Shown here piece by piece: positions 53,860 to 63,711 of a stretch of 64,000 nucleotides of DNA. The DNA is from Brachymonas denitrificans (GTDB lineage Bacteria; Pseudomonadota; Gammaproteobacteria; Burkholderiales; Burkholderiaceae_C), in contig NZ_CAJQUA010000001.1 in NCBI RefSeq assembly GCF_907163135.1, forward strand, positions 2,123,001 through 2,187,000, read 5' to 3'. Within the stretch, counting starts at the first letter, position 1; each line of letters starts with the position of its first letter. Position numbers and translations under genes: made by a program. A model generated the notes under the pieces. That model saw nothing but the letters and a program-made list of their open reading frames with translations. It searched no databases and was not told the origin of the DNA.

Positions 53860-54384
53860 TCAGAACGGAATATCGTCATCCATGTCGCCAAAGCCGCCGG
53901 CATCCGGGGCCGGAGCAGGGGCCGGGGCACGCTGCGGAGCGGGTGCACGCGGGGCCGGAGCGGCACTGCGCGGGGCACCGTAGCCGCCACCGCCGCCGCC
54001 GAAGCTGTCGTCATCGCCATAAGCGCCGCCGGAGCCGCCCATGCCTTCGCGCTTGCCCAGCATCTGCATCTGGTCCACGCGGATTTCGGTGGCGTAGCGG
54101 TCCTGGCCAGTGGCCTGGTCCTGCCACTTGCGCGTGCGGATGCTGCCTTCCACATAGATTTGCGAACCCTTGCGCAGGTACTGGCCGGCGATTTCGGCCA
54201 GACGGCCGTTGAATACCAAGCGGTGCCATTCGGTGTGCTCGCGCATTTCGCCGCTCTGCTTGTCCTTCCAGCGGTCGGACGTGGCGAGGGTGACGTTGGC
54301 GACCTGGTCGCCACTGGGGAAGGTGCGGATTTCGGGATCGCGGCCGAGGTTGCCGACGAGAATGACCTTGTTGACGGAAGCCAT
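53860..54384 (-). CDS. ssb: Single-stranded DNA-binding protein
   Basis: SSB coats single-stranded DNA in replication and repair and recruits partners through its tail. The 174 residues have the OB fold ([47 protein letters not shown]), a Gly- and Pro/Ala-rich linker, and the C-terminal acidic tip MDDDIPF. The start at 54384 is fixed by the family N-terminus. It shares orientation with the MFS gene upstream, separated by 170 bases. ssb beside an MFS gene is common in Burkholderiales, where uvrA often follows; uvrA is not seen here. Confidence 0.97.
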   Translation of the reverse strand: MASVNKVILVGNLGRDPEIRTFPSGDQVANVTLATSDRWKDKQSGEMREHTEWHRLVFNGRLAEIAGQYLRKGSQIYVEGSIRTRKWQDQATGQDRYATEIRVDQMQMLGKREGMGGSGGAYGDDDSFGGGGGGYGAPRSAAPAPRAPAPQRAPAPAPAPDAGGFGDMDDDIPF

Positions 54385-54554
54385 GGAATATGTCCTTGGT
54401 TGACCCTTGCCAGTTGCGTCTGACGGTGGCACAGGGGGTTGATGAAAGCGGTGCAGACACGCATGCGCTGCAGCGGATACGAATGATACCGCGTGCACGG
54501 CACCCTGCATCAGGGTCAGACCCGATGTTGCGTATTTAATACTATTTATTTATA

Positions 54555-55739
54555 TCAGGCGGATGCCTGCCGGCCCGGCGCCGTCATGCCCAGTGCCACC
54601 AGCAGCCACAGCAGCGTCAGCACGCCGCTGGCCAGGAACAGCGCCTGCGGACCGGAATGCTTGAGCAGGATGCCACCTACCGCGCCGCCGGCAAACAGGC
54701 CGAGTGACTGCAGCGTGTTGTACACGCCCAGCGCCATGCCGCGCGCCTGCGGCGGCGCCTGGCGCGATACCAGGCTGGGCTGCGAAGCTTCCAGCATGTT
54801 GAAGCCGCTGAAGAACACCAGCAGCAGCAGGCCCAGCACCCACAGCGAGGGCGCCGCAACCCCGCTGCCGCTCATCCACCACAGGGCCAGTTGCGTCAGG
54901 CCCACCAGCACGATGGAGGTGAGGAACACCTGCTTGAGCTTGCCCTTGCGCTCCATGCGGAACAGCACACCGCCCATCACCAGGAAGGAACCGAACACGG
55001 CCGGCAGATAGACATACCAATGGTGTTCCTTCAGCAGGCCGGCCTCGACCAGCATGCGCGGCAGCACCATCCACATGGCCAGCTGCACCGCATGCAGCAC
55101 GAACACGCCCACGTGCAGGCGCAGCAGCGCCGGATGCGCCAGCACCTCGGCCAGCGAGCCGCCCACGGCGTCACGGTGCAGCGCCGGTTCTGGCGGCACC
55201 ATCACGAAAATCGCCACCACGGCCAGCACCGCCAGCACCGCCACCAGCCAGAACATGCCCGAAAGCCCCACCCAGCCAGCCAGCAGGGGCGAGACGATGA
55301 GTGCCAGCGAAAACACCAGCCCGATGCTGGCGCCGATCATGGCCATGGCCTTGGTGCGCACCACGTCGCGCGTCTGGTCGGCCAGCAGCGCCGTCACCGC
55401 GGCCGACACGGCACCGGCACCCTGGATGGCACGGCCCCACAGCAGGCCGTCGATGCTGGTGGCCATGGCGGCGATCACGCTGCCCACGGCAAACACCAGC
55501 AGCCCGAGCGCAATCAGGCGCTTGCGGCCCCAGCGGTCGCTCGCCATGCCCAGCGGCAGTTGCAGCACGGCCTGCGTCAGGCCGTACACGCCCATGGCCA
55601 TGCCGATGCTGGCCGGGTTGGCGCCAGCGTAATGGCTGGCCTCCAGCTCGAAAACCGGAACCACCAGGAACAGGCCCAGCATGCGCAGGGCAAAGATCAG
55701 CGCCAGCCCCAGGCTGGAGCGGCGCTCGGAAGGCGTCAT
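54555..55739 (-). CDS. MFS transporter, drug:H+ antiporter type (YajR-like)
   Basis: The 394-residue membrane protein has about twelve hydrophobic helices, the first at LGLALIFALRMLGLFLVVPV. It carries motif A between helices 2 and 3 (LGMASDRWGRKRLIALG) and motif C-like Gly-rich helix 5, typical of exporters. The ATG at 55739 fits the family start MTPSERRSSLGLALIFALRM; a GTG at 55781 with an AGGA upstream would add 14 residues. The substrate is unknown. The genomic pairing with ssb is conserved in the order rather than functional. Confidence 0.87.
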   Translation of the reverse strand: MTPSERRSSLGLALIFALRMLGLFLVVPVFELEASHYAGANPASIGMAMGVYGLTQAVLQLPLGMASDRWGRKRLIALGLLVFAVGSVIAAMATSIDGLLWGRAIQGAGAVSAAVTALLADQTRDVVRTKAMAMIGASIGLVFSLALIVSPLLAGWVGLSGMFWLVAVLAVLAVVAIFVMVPPEPALHRDAVGGSLAEVLAHPALLRLHVGVFVLHAVQLAMWMVLPRMLVEAGLLKEHHWYVYLPAVFGSFLVMGGVLFRMERKGKLKQVFLTSIVLVGLTQLALWWMSGSGVAAPSLWVLGLLLLVFFSGFNMLEASQPSLVSRQAPPQARGMALGVYNTLQSLGLFAGGAVGGILLKHSGPQALFLASGVLTLLWLLVALGMTAPGRQASA

Positions 55740-55966
55740 GCGGGTGCCGGCGGCATCCCCTTGGGTCGAAACTTGCGTCACGGTGCAATTCCTGGCTGGC
55801 AACTCGCAGCGCGCTACCAATGCCGCGCTGCACAAGCCGACATTGTGCGGCAATTCGATGCCCTTGCGGCTGCACGCCCTTGTGGCAGCTGACACAGCCC
55901 TGTCAACATCGCGCCGGATAATGCGCCATTTTGGCATCGCCCCCCACGCCCACGAGGAGAGCACGC

Positions 55967-56401
55967 ATGGCCACCCTGTACCACCAGCTCCAGATTAAGG
56001 CGGCTCCGGCCGTGATCTACCAGTCCCTGACGACGGAAGACGGCATCGGCAGCTGGTGGGACCGGCCGCAGCTGCTGCTGCAGGAAGGCCGCACGCCGGA
56101 ATGGGCCTTCCGCCCCGGCCCGGGGCATGGCGTGCTCACCATGCAGGTGCTGCAGACGCAGCCCGAACAGATGGTGCTGTGGCGCTGCACCAGCCACCAC
56201 GCTGCCAGCTCGCCCGCCTCGGCCTGGACCGACACGCTGCTGCGCTTCGAGCTGCACGCATCCAACGGCGCCCCGGACACCACGCTGGACTTCCGCCACA
56301 GCGGCTGGGACGAGACCAGCCCCTATCTCGGTTTCTGCAACCACCAGTGGGGCATTGCGCTGCAGGCCTTGCGGCGGCATTGCGAGCAGCAAGGGCTGTA
56401 A
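55967..56401 (+). CDS. SRPBCC/AHSA1-like START-domain protein
   Basis: This 144-residue protein of the Bet v1-like helix-grip fold shows AAPAVIYQSLTTEDGIGSWW at the N-terminus, the hallmark of polyketide-cyclase/SRPBCC proteins, and GWDETSPYLGFCNHQWG near the end. Members bind hydrophobic ligands in a central cavity or act as Hsp90 activators; no ligand is evident here. GAGGAGA precedes the ATG. It is a single gene convergent with kup, with only 19 bases between their ends. Confidence 0.82.
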   Translation: MATLYHQLQIKAAPAVIYQSLTTEDGIGSWWDRPQLLLQEGRTPEWAFRPGPGHGVLTMQVLQTQPEQMVLWRCTSHHAASSPASAWTDTLLRFELHASNGAPDTTLDFRHSGWDETSPYLGFCNHQWGIALQALRRHCEQQGL

Positions 56402-56420
56402 GCAGGCAGCCCCCCCGCGA

Positions 56421-58322
56421 TCAGATCTCGACCTTCGACCCCAGCTCCACCACCGCATTGCTCGGCAGCCCCAGGAAGTCGGCCGCGCCGCTGGCGTTGT
56501 GGTGCATCTGGGCAAACAGCTTCTCGCGCCAGGGCGCCATGCCTTCACCCAGCGTCGGCACCACGCTGTCGCGCGACAGGAAATAGCTGGTCTGCATCGG
56601 ATCGAGCTTGCAGCCGTGCTGCTGCAGCGGCTCGAGCGCGCGCGGCAGGTTGGGGTCGTCCATGAAACCGTAGTTCACCACCGCGGTCCAGCAGTCATTG
56701 CCCATGGGCGCGACCGACAGCCGCTCTTCGGGCTCGACCCAGGGCACCTCGTGGCTGCGCACGGTGACGAACACGTTCTGCCTGTGCAGCACCTTGTTGT
56801 GCTTGAGGTTGTGCATCAGCGCATTGGGCACGTTGTCGATGTTGGCCGTCAGGAACACGGCCGTGCCCTCCACGCGGGCCGGCGGGCTGAAGAACACCGC
56901 CTCCAGAAAGCTTTTCAGGTCCAGCCCTTCCGACACCAGCTTGCGGTTGAGCAGCGCCCGGCCATCGCGCCAGGTCACCATCAGCAGGAAGATCGAGGAG
57001 GCGATCACCAGCGGGAACCAGCCGCCGTGCACCAGCTTGAGCAGGTTGGAGCCCCAGAAGGCGATGTCGACCACGAAGAAGAAGCCGGTGGCGGCCAGCG
57101 CCAGCACCAGCGGCATGCGCCAGGCGTAGTGGATGACGAAGAAGGTCAGCACCGTGGTGATCAGCATGTCGGTCGTCACCGCGATGCCGTAGGCCGCCGC
57201 CAGGTTGCTGGAGGAGCGGAACAGCACCACCGCCAGCACGATCAGCACGAACAGGCCCCAGTTGACGAAGGGGATGTAGATCTGGCCGGTTTCATGCACG
57301 TTGGTGTGCTGCACCTGCAGGCGCGGCAGGTAGCCGAGCTGGATCACCTGCTTGGTGACGCTGAAGGCACCGGAGATCAGCGCCTGCGAGGCGATCACCG
57401 TAGCCGCGGTTGCAAGACCGACCATGGGCAGCAGCGCCCATTTGGGAGCCAGCATGAAGAAGGGGTTCTTCACGGCTTCGGGGTTCTCCAGCAGCAGCGC
57501 GCCCTGGCCGAAATAGTTGAGCACCAGCGCCGGCATCACGATGAAGAACCAGGAGACGCGGATCGGCTTCTTGCCGAAGTGGCCCATGTCGGCGTACAGC
57601 GCCTCGCCACCGGTCACGCACAGCACTACGGCACCGAGGATGATGAAGGTGGTGCCCGGGTAGTTCCACATGAAGCTCAGCGCATAGTGCGGGCTGACGG
57701 CCCAGAGAATCTCCGGATGGCCGGCGATGTGCAGCACGCCCAGCGAGGCAATGGCGATCAGCCACAGCACCATGATGGGGCCGAAGAACCTGCCGATGCC
57801 ATGCGTGCCGTGCTTCTGCACCCAGAACAGCAGGAACAACACCAGCAGGGTGAGCGGGATCACGTATTCCTTGAAGGTGGGTGAGACCACTTCCAGGCCT
57901 TCCACCGCCGAGAGCACCGAAATGGCCGGGGTGATCACGCCATCGCCATAGAACAGGCAGGTGCCGAACACGCCCACCAGCAGCATCACCTTGCGCAGCC
58001 GGGGCCGGTCCTGCACCGCCTGCGAAGCCAGCGTGAGCATGGCCACCAGGCCGCCCTCGCCGTTGTTGTCGGCGCGCAGCACCAGCGTCACGTACTTGAG
58101 CGAGACGATGATGGTCAGCGTCCAGAAGAAGATGGACAGGATGCCGTAGACGTTGTCGATGGTGAACTGCACATGGCCGGATCCGAACACTTCCTTGACC
58201 GAGTACAGCACGCTGGTGCCGATGTCGCCGAACACGACGCCGATGGCGCCAAGGACCAGTGCGCCCAGCGTGGACCTGCCGACTTGAGGGTGGTGTTTGT
58301 CCAAAGTACTTCGCCCACACAT
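56421..58322 (-). CDS. kup: Potassium uptake protein Kup
   Basis: Kup is a proton-coupled K+ uptake system of the HAK/KUP/KT family. The 633 residues have about twelve membrane helices with [40 protein letters not shown] and [17 protein letters not shown], all highly conserved in Kup, and a soluble C-terminal domain. The start at 58322 ([11 protein letters not shown]) fits the family length of about 620-630. It lies 178 bases downstream of the sensor kinase gene on the same strand, so it may be read with the two-component system, though no regulatory link is proven. Confidence 0.95.
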   Translation of the reverse strand: MCGRSTLDKHHPQVGRSTLGALVLGAIGVVFGDIGTSVLYSVKEVFGSGHVQFTIDNVYGILSIFFWTLTIIVSLKYVTLVLRADNNGEGGLVAMLTLASQAVQDRPRLRKVMLLVGVFGTCLFYGDGVITPAISVLSAVEGLEVVSPTFKEYVIPLTLLVLFLLFWVQKHGTHGIGRFFGPIMVLWLIAIASLGVLHIAGHPEILWAVSPHYALSFMWNYPGTTFIILGAVVLCVTGGEALYADMGHFGKKPIRVSWFFIVMPALVLNYFGQGALLLENPEAVKNPFFMLAPKWALLPMVGLATAATVIASQALISGAFSVTKQVIQLGYLPRLQVQHTNVHETGQIYIPFVNWGLFVLIVLAVVLFRSSSNLAAAYGIAVTTDMLITTVLTFFVIHYAWRMPLVLALAATGFFFVVDIAFWGSNLLKLVHGGWFPLVIASSIFLLMVTWRDGRALLNRKLVSEGLDLKSFLEAVFFSPPARVEGTAVFLTANIDNVPNALMHNLKHNKVLHRQNVFVTVRSHEVPWVEPEERLSVAPMGNDCWTAVVNYGFMDDPNLPRALEPLQQHGCKLDPMQTSYFLSRDSVVPTLGEGMAPWREKLFAQMHHNASGAADFLGLPSNAVVELGSKVEI

Positions 58323-58500
58323 CCCCACCCGCCCGTGTTGCCACGGGAACGGCGCAGAGCGGTCGATGCGTCCTTCTTGTTGTGGATGGTTAACTATGCG
58401 CCGGCGCGGGGGCGCTGTCCAGATGCAGATGCGCCCGCCTGTGCATCCTTGCCACATTGCTGCGGCGCCGGTGCCAGTGTAGCCGGCCGCGGAGACGCCC

Positions 58501-60012
58501 TCACGCGCCGGGAGCGTTTTCTTCGGGTGGCGGCACCGAGTGGAAGCGCACCGAGAACAGCGCCCCCTTGCGGCGCGCACGTGGCTGCGCGTCTTCCAGC
58601 GTGATGACGGCATCGTGCCGGCGCGCGATCTCCTGCACGATGGGCAGGCCCAGGCCGGAGCCGTCGGCATCGGTGCCCAGCGTGCGGTAGAAGGGCTTGA
58701 AAATCTGGTCGCGCTCGCCCGGCGCGATGCCGGGGCCGTTGTCTTCCACCTGCACGATCAGCACCTCGCCATAGGCATCGGCGAGCACGCGCACCGTCAC
58801 CATGGCCGGCATGCCGTCGGCACTCGAAGGGGTGTAGTTGATGGCGTTGTCGACCAGATTGCGCAGCATCTCCTGCAGCAGGATCGGGTTGCCCAGCACC
58901 CAGACGCCGGCGTCGTGCGCATAGGCGCCCTCGTAACCCAGGTCCACGCGCTTGGCCAGTGCGCGCGGGAAGCAGTCCTGCACCACCTCCTGCACCAGCC
59001 GCGGCATGTTGCAGTATTCGCGCACCATGGTGCCGCCCTCGGCGCGCGCCATGGCCAGCAGCTGGTTCACCGAGTGCGTGGCGCGCACGCTGGACAGGCC
59101 GATCTGCTGCAGCGAGCGCTTGAGGTCATCGGCGCTGGCATCGGTGCGCTGGGCCAGGTCTGCCTGCATGCGCAGCCCGGCCAGCGGCGTCTTGAGCTGG
59201 TGCGCGGCATCGGCCAGAAAGCGCTTCTGGTTTTCGGCGACCTGTTTCTGGCGTTCCATCATCTCGTTGACCGAACCCACCAGGGGCGACACTTCCATCG
59301 GCACGGCCATCTGGTCGAGCGGGCTCAGGTCGTCGGGGTTGCGCGCGCGGATGCGCTCTTCCAGTTCGCTCAGCGGGCGGATGCCGCGCGCCAGCGCCAG
59401 CCAGATCAGCAGCACGGTGATGGGCAGGATGATGAACTGGGGCAGCATCACGCCCTTGATGATCTCGGTGGCCAGCACGGAACGCTTCTCGCGCGTTTCG
59501 GCCACCTGGATGGTGACGGTCCGGTCGGCGCGCTCGCCGGGCGTGGCGTAGGGGCCGAGCGTGTATTCGCCGGCCAGCACGCGCAGCATCACCACGCGCA
59601 CATCCAGCGTCTGGCCCTGGGCCGTGCGCAGGGTGTCGTCGCGCAGCACGTAGTCCTGCTCCGTCGGTACCTCGTAATCGATGCGGTTGGCCGGGAACAG
59701 GCGCTCGCCGCCCAGCAGTTCGCCGCGCGGCCCCATGACCTGGAAGAACACCTGGTCGGTATCGTCGGCGCGCAGCATCTCGCTGGCCTGTTGCGGCAGC
59801 GAGAGCTGGATCTTGCCGTCGCGCATCTGCACCAGTTGCGCCAGCGCCTGCGCGTTGTAGACCAGCGCTCGGTCGAACGGCTTGTTGGCAATGCCCTGCG
59901 CCACCAGCCAGGTCAGGGCCAGGCTGATCGGCCACAGCAGCAGCAATGGCGTGAGCATCCAGTCGAGGATCTCCCCGAACAGCGACCGTTGCTCGCGCCG
60001 GAAAATGCCCAT
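58501..60012 (-). CDS. Two-component sensor histidine kinase, TctE/QseC type
   Basis: The 503-residue inner-membrane kinase has two helices (about 21-41 and 188-208) framing a periplasmic domain of the 2CSK_N kind. A dimerisation region with phospho-acceptor His271 in [16 protein letters not shown] follows, then an ATPase domain with [21 protein letters not shown] and [11 protein letters not shown]. The family includes TctE, which senses tricarboxylates, but the ligand cannot be stated here. It follows the response regulator after 18 bases on the same strand, and kup follows downstream. Confidence 0.93.
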   Translation of the reverse strand: MGIFRREQRSLFGEILDWMLTPLLLLWPISLALTWLVAQGIANKPFDRALVYNAQALAQLVQMRDGKIQLSLPQQASEMLRADDTDQVFFQVMGPRGELLGGERLFPANRIDYEVPTEQDYVLRDDTLRTAQGQTLDVRVVMLRVLAGEYTLGPYATPGERADRTVTIQVAETREKRSVLATEIIKGVMLPQFIILPITVLLIWLALARGIRPLSELEERIRARNPDDLSPLDQMAVPMEVSPLVGSVNEMMERQKQVAENQKRFLADAAHQLKTPLAGLRMQADLAQRTDASADDLKRSLQQIGLSSVRATHSVNQLLAMARAEGGTMVREYCNMPRLVQEVVQDCFPRALAKRVDLGYEGAYAHDAGVWVLGNPILLQEMLRNLVDNAINYTPSSADGMPAMVTVRVLADAYGEVLIVQVEDNGPGIAPGERDQIFKPFYRTLGTDADGSGLGLPIVQEIARRHDAVITLEDAQPRARRKGALFSVRFHSVPPPEENAPGA

Positions 60013-60030
60013 GGCGTGCGTGCGGCCTCC

Positions 60031-60705
60031 TCAGCCGGGGATTTTCTCGAGGCAGTAGCCCAGGCCGCGCACGGTGGCGATGCGGATCGGACCCTTTTCG
60101 ATCTTCTTGCGCAGGCGGTGGATATAGACCTCGATGGCGTTGTTGCTCACCTCTTCGCCCCACTCGCACAGGCGCTCGACCAGCTGGTCCTTGCTGACCA
60201 GGCGGCCGCTGCGCTGCAGCAGCACCTCGAGCAGGCCGAGTTCGCGCGCCGACAGGTCGATCATCTTGCCGTCGATGGTGGCGACGCGGCCGGTCTGGTC
60301 GTAGCTGAGCGGGCCGTGGCGGATCACGGTGCTGGCGGCGCCCATGCCGCGGCGCACCAGGGCGCGCACGCGCGCTTCGAGTTCCTGCAGACTGAAAGGC
60401 TTGGCCATGTAGTCGTCGGCGCCGTAGTCCAGCCCCTTGACGCGCTCTTCCACGCTGTCGGCGGCGGTGAGGATCAGCACCGGCAGGTTGGAGCCGCGCG
60501 CGCGCAGGTTCTTGAGCACATCCAGACCATGTAGGCGCGGCAAGCCCAGATCGAGGATGAGCAGGTCGAACTCCTGGCTGGTGAGCAGGGCGGCCTCGGC
60601 TTCGCTGCCGGTACTGACATGATCGACTGCTGCACCGGCAGCACGCAGGCTGCGCATCAGCCCGTCGGCCAGTACATGGTCATCTTCCGCAATCAGGATC
60701 CGCAT
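60031..60705 (-). CDS. OmpR-family response regulator, TctD/QseB type
   Basis: The 224-residue regulator has a receiver domain (phospho-acceptor Asp52 in LLILDLGLPRLHG, acidic pair in AEDD, switch Lys in AKPFSLQELEAR). The C-terminal winged helix includes DLSARELGLLEVLLQRSGRL and NAIEVYIHRLRKKI. The start at 60705 begins MRILIAEDD, where the receiver starts. It is paired with the kinase at 58501-60012, 18 bases apart. Targets are unknown. Confidence 0.94.
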   Translation of the reverse strand: MRILIAEDDHVLADGLMRSLRAAGAAVDHVSTGSEAEAALLTSQEFDLLILDLGLPRLHGLDVLKNLRARGSNLPVLILTAADSVEERVKGLDYGADDYMAKPFSLQELEARVRALVRRGMGAASTVIRHGPLSYDQTGRVATIDGKMIDLSARELGLLEVLLQRSGRLVSKDQLVERLCEWGEEVSNNAIEVYIHRLRKKIEKGPIRIATVRGLGYCLEKIPG

Positions 60706-60829
60706 GCCTTCCACTCCCGTGTGGCCCATCTCCGGGGCCAGTGCTTGATTCAGGCATTGTAAGCTGCCCGCAAGGACGTCGCAGGCCGGGAAAGCGCGCA
60801 GGCAGGCGGCTTGCAGGGGTGTCGGTCGC

Positions 60830-60853
60830 AAAAAAGGCTCCGCAAGCGGAGCC
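60830..60853 (-). terminator. Intrinsic terminator after the GlsB-like gene
   Basis: A perfect 8-bp stem GGCTCCGC / GCGGAGCC with a 2-base loop is followed on the minus strand by six T. It lies about 90 bases beyond the stop of the GlsB-like gene and upstream of the response regulator gene. Confidence 0.85.
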
Positions 60854-60940
60854 AATTCGGAGGTTGGACCATGTTCGCAACCACCTTGGAGACCTGGGGG
60901 CCGCCAAGCCGCCACCGTGCAGCGGCTGCGCGGCGCAGAT

Positions 60941-61186
60941 TCAGGCGCGCCGTATCAGGCGCAGCAGCAGGATCAGCACGATGGCACCGATGGTGGCCAC
61001 GATGATGGAGCCGAGCATGCCGCCGCCGGCAGACAGGCCGAGCGAGTTGAACAGGAAGCCGCCGAGGAAGGCGCCGAGCACGCCCATCACCATATCCCCC
61101 ACGATGCCGAAGCCGCCGCCCTTGACGAGCAGCCCGGCCAGCCAGCCGGCGATCAGGCCGATAAGCAGGAAGTAGAGCAGTTCCAT
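60941..61186 (-). CDS. GlsB/YeaQ/YmgE-family small membrane protein
   Basis: This 81-residue protein has three hydrophobic, Gly-rich helices (LLYFLLIGLIAGWLAGLLVK, GIVGDMVMGVLGAFLGGFL, GSIIVATIGAIVLILLLRLI), the layout of the transglycosylase-associated GlsB/YeaQ stress family. The biochemical role is not known; members are often induced by stress. GGGAGAA lies before the ATG at 61186. It is a single gene with its own terminator. Confidence 0.88.
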   Translation of the reverse strand: MELLYFLLIGLIAGWLAGLLVKGGGFGIVGDMVMGVLGAFLGGFLFNSLGLSAGGGMLGSIIVATIGAIVLILLLRLIRRA

Positions 61187-61770
61187 GATGTTCTCCCGTT
61201 GTTGGTCTGTCTTCATGCCCGGGCGCCTGGCACGCGGGCCGCACATTGGCATGCAGACAGTATCGGGCAGTAGCAGGGGCTCGCCTGTAGGACAGCAGCG
61301 ATTTCTTCGGCCGCCTTGCCGGAACCGGGAAGCAGAAACGGGAATGCCCTGAATGCGGCGGAGAAAACTGGTACCGACTTGCATGATTCGGAAACCTGTG
61401 TCTTGCTTCTGCAGCTATCAGCCGTTATCGATCAGCATCTTGGCCGGACTTCCGATCTTGTGAAGCAGCGTCCCTATCCTCAGAAGATGGTGTGCTTCGA
61501 TCCTCCGTCCCCGTTGGCCTTGCTGGTCGTGGCTGCAATTGCAGGGCATGACTGGCTTTCCAAGCATGCGTTGGTCCGTCTTGACGGCCTTGCATTCAGG
61601 GCACGACTTCACTGTATGCCTGCTGCAGGACTGTGTGCATAGGACTTTCCCGCATTGGCGTGTCGGCGTCGTCCTACGCGCCTCGCGGGAGCCGGCGGCG
61701 GGTTGCCGTGCTGCCAGCAAAACGGTTTTTCCCGGTGGCCGCAACAGGGCTTGCCGCCCTTGTGTCCGCC
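61187..61770. other. 584-base stretch without a confident gene; Cys-rich decayed frame on the minus strand
   Basis: No intact known gene was found between the GlsB-like gene and pyrF. On the minus strand an open frame (61418 to about 61690) reads with clustered cysteines (KVLCTQSCSRHTVKSCPECK, MPCNCSHDQQG), resembling a zinc-ribbon. A second minus frame has CCGHREKPFCWQHG. These may be fragments of a decayed transposase or small zinc protein. A plus-strand frame of 108 codons (61316-61642) has no family features. Low certainty throughout. Confidence 0.35.
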
Positions 61771-62628
61771 TTATGCCTGCTGCGCAGCCGCCAGCGTGGT
61801 GCGGGTGTGCTCGGCTTCCTGGCGCGCGGCTGCAGCGAAATCGTCGCCCGAAGATGCGTAGAGGATGGCGCGCGAGGAGTTGACGATGGCAAAGCCGCTG
61901 CTCTGCACCTTGCCGTCCGCCGTGCGCGTGCCGCGCCAGCCGGAGCTCACGGTGGCAGCCGCGTCGCCGCCCTGGGCTCCCACGCCGGGGATCAGCAGCG
62001 GCACGGTCGGCGCCAGTTCGCGCACGCGGGCCAGTTCCTGCGGGTAGGTGGCGCCCACCACCAGGCCGAGCTGGCCGTTCAGGTTCCATGGGCCTTGCGC
62101 CAGGCGGGCGATATGCTCGTACACCAGCGGCTGGCCTTCCACGTCGCGCAGCGGCTGCGCCTGCAAGTCGTTGCCGCCGGGGTTGGAGGTGCGGCACAAG
62201 AGGAAGGCCCCCTTGCCGTGGCGGCGCAGATAGGGCTCGACCGAATCGAAGCCCATGAAGGGCGACAGCGTGACCGCATCGCAGCCGTAGCGCTCGAAGG
62301 CCTCGATGGCGTACTGCTCGGCCGTGCTGCCGATGTCGCCGCGCTTGCTGTCCAGGATCACCGGCACGTGCGGCGCGACCTGGCGCATGTGCTGCACCAG
62401 GCGTTCGAGCTGGTCCTCGGCACGGTGGGCGGCGAAGTAGGCGATCTGCGGCTTGAAGGCCAGTGCCAGATCCGCCGTGGCCTCGACGATGGCCGCGCAG
62501 AAATCGAAAATGCGGCCGGCATCGCCCTGCATGGCGCCGGGAAAACGTTTCGGATCGGGGTCCAGCCCCACGCACAGCAGGGACTGGTTGCGCTGTTCCG
62601 CCGCGCCAAGCATGTCGAGGAAAGTCAT
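61771..62628 (-). CDS. pyrF: Orotidine 5'-phosphate decarboxylase
   Basis: PyrF makes UMP from OMP, the last step of de novo pyrimidine synthesis. The 285 residues are of the longer type-2 family found in many betaproteobacteria and actinobacteria: [15 protein letters not shown], the catalytic [16 protein letters not shown] (Lys and Asp of the charge network), [11 protein letters not shown] and [12 protein letters not shown]. It is on the minus strand 39 bases after the glycosylase-like gene and may be co-transcribed with it. Confidence 0.96.
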   Translation of the reverse strand: MTFLDMLGAAEQRNQSLLCVGLDPDPKRFPGAMQGDAGRIFDFCAAIVEATADLALAFKPQIAYFAAHRAEDQLERLVQHMRQVAPHVPVILDSKRGDIGSTAEQYAIEAFERYGCDAVTLSPFMGFDSVEPYLRRHGKGAFLLCRTSNPGGNDLQAQPLRDVEGQPLVYEHIARLAQGPWNLNGQLGLVVGATYPQELARVRELAPTVPLLIPGVGAQGGDAAATVSSGWRGTRTADGKVQSSGFAIVNSSRAILYASSGDDFAAAARQEAEHTRTTLAAAQQA

Positions 62629-62667
62629 GCCCGAATTGTAGGCGCTGGCGCCCGTTGCGAGGGGTTT

Positions 62668-63654
62668 TCAGGCCGCCACATGCGAGGCAGCCAGACACAG
62701 GTCTTCCCAGGCGCGCGCCTTGGCGGGCGGGTTGCGCAGCAGGTAGTCCAGCGGGTAGCTGACGATGACCGGGACCGGTGCCAGCAGCGGCTGCAGGTCG
62801 GCTTCTGCCTCCGGCACGGCGATGTGGTGCAACTGCCCGCGCAGCTGGCCGAGCGGTTCGGTGCGCTGCAGCAGGCTCCAGGCGGCGTTGCGGCCCAGGG
62901 CCACCACCACCTGCGGGCGCAGCAGCGCGATTTCGCGGCGCAGGAAGGCGGCACATTGCGCCACTTCGGGCAATGTGGCCGGCCGGCCGGAAGGCGCGCA
63001 GCGCGTGGCGTGGCTGCGCAGCACCTGCGCCGGCTGCAGCCGGATGGCGGCGGCCATGTTGACCAGCAGCGTGCCGGCCTCACCCTGCAGCGGCTGGCCC
63101 GTGGCGTTTTCGGCGGTGCCGGGAGGGTCGAGCACGAACAGCCAGCGCGGCAGGCCGTCGGGCTCGCTGGCGGCACTGGCATCCCACACGCTGTGCTGGC
63201 GGCCACTGTGCAGGGTGCACGCAGTGCAGCTGGCCGCAGCCTGTTGCAGGGCGGGCCAGTTCAGGCGGGTGAGGGACAGGGCTGGTGCGCCTGCGGTGTC
63301 CTGGTGCGGCGCTCGGGGCAGCGCTTCCGGCTCCGTCGAGGCAGTCATCGGCTGGGGCGGTGTACCACGCGGCTGCGGGGCTGCTGCCATCGGCTGGACC
63401 ACCGGCGGCGCCTCGCGCTCTGCCTGCTGCTCGGCAATTTCTGCGGCAGTGCTGGCAGCGGCATCCGGCACCCGGGCGCCCGCAAAACGCGCTGGCGCAG
63501 TGCGGATCGGCGCCAGCGGCTCTGCCTGTGCTGCCTGCACAGCCTGCGCCCCCGCATCCACCACAACAGGCACCTCCTTCGGCGCTGGCAACCAGACGCG
63601 CACGCCCATCTCCGCCAGCATGGCGCGGCGGCGCGCATCGAGGTGCAGCGTCAT
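62668..63654 (-). CDS. Family-4-like uracil-DNA glycosylase with altered catalytic motifs
   Basis: The 328-residue protein has a disordered Pro/Ala-rich N-terminal half (about 25-125) and a UDG-superfamily C-terminal domain. Four cysteines (143, 146, 219, 234) fit the [4Fe-4S] cluster of family-4 glycosylases. The motif usually GEAPG reads LDPPG (175-179), and the C-terminal HP motif reads SYPLDYLL (Tyr300 for His), so both catalytic regions are changed. GQPLQGEAGTLL matches the family's GRPFVGxAG. Glycosylase activity is therefore uncertain; it may have another substrate or a binding role. It sits between rimI and pyrF; UDG beside rimI is a usual Burkholderiales order. Confidence 0.8.
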   Translation of the reverse strand: MTLHLDARRRAMLAEMGVRVWLPAPKEVPVVVDAGAQAVQAAQAEPLAPIRTAPARFAGARVPDAAASTAAEIAEQQAEREAPPVVQPMAAAPQPRGTPPQPMTASTEPEALPRAPHQDTAGAPALSLTRLNWPALQQAAASCTACTLHSGRQHSVWDASAASEPDGLPRWLFVLDPPGTAENATGQPLQGEAGTLLVNMAAAIRLQPAQVLRSHATRCAPSGRPATLPEVAQCAAFLRREIALLRPQVVVALGRNAAWSLLQRTEPLGQLRGQLHHIAVPEAEADLQPLLAPVPVIVSYPLDYLLRNPPAKARAWEDLCLAASHVAA

Positions 63655-63711
63655 GGCAGCAGGCCGCAGGCAAGGCGGCAGGAAGAATCGGTCCGGATCG
63701 GCATGGAAGGG

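Noticed and set aside
56127-57884. Plus-strand frame opposite kup
   Set aside because: It is antisense to a clear Kup protein and has shadow-type composition.
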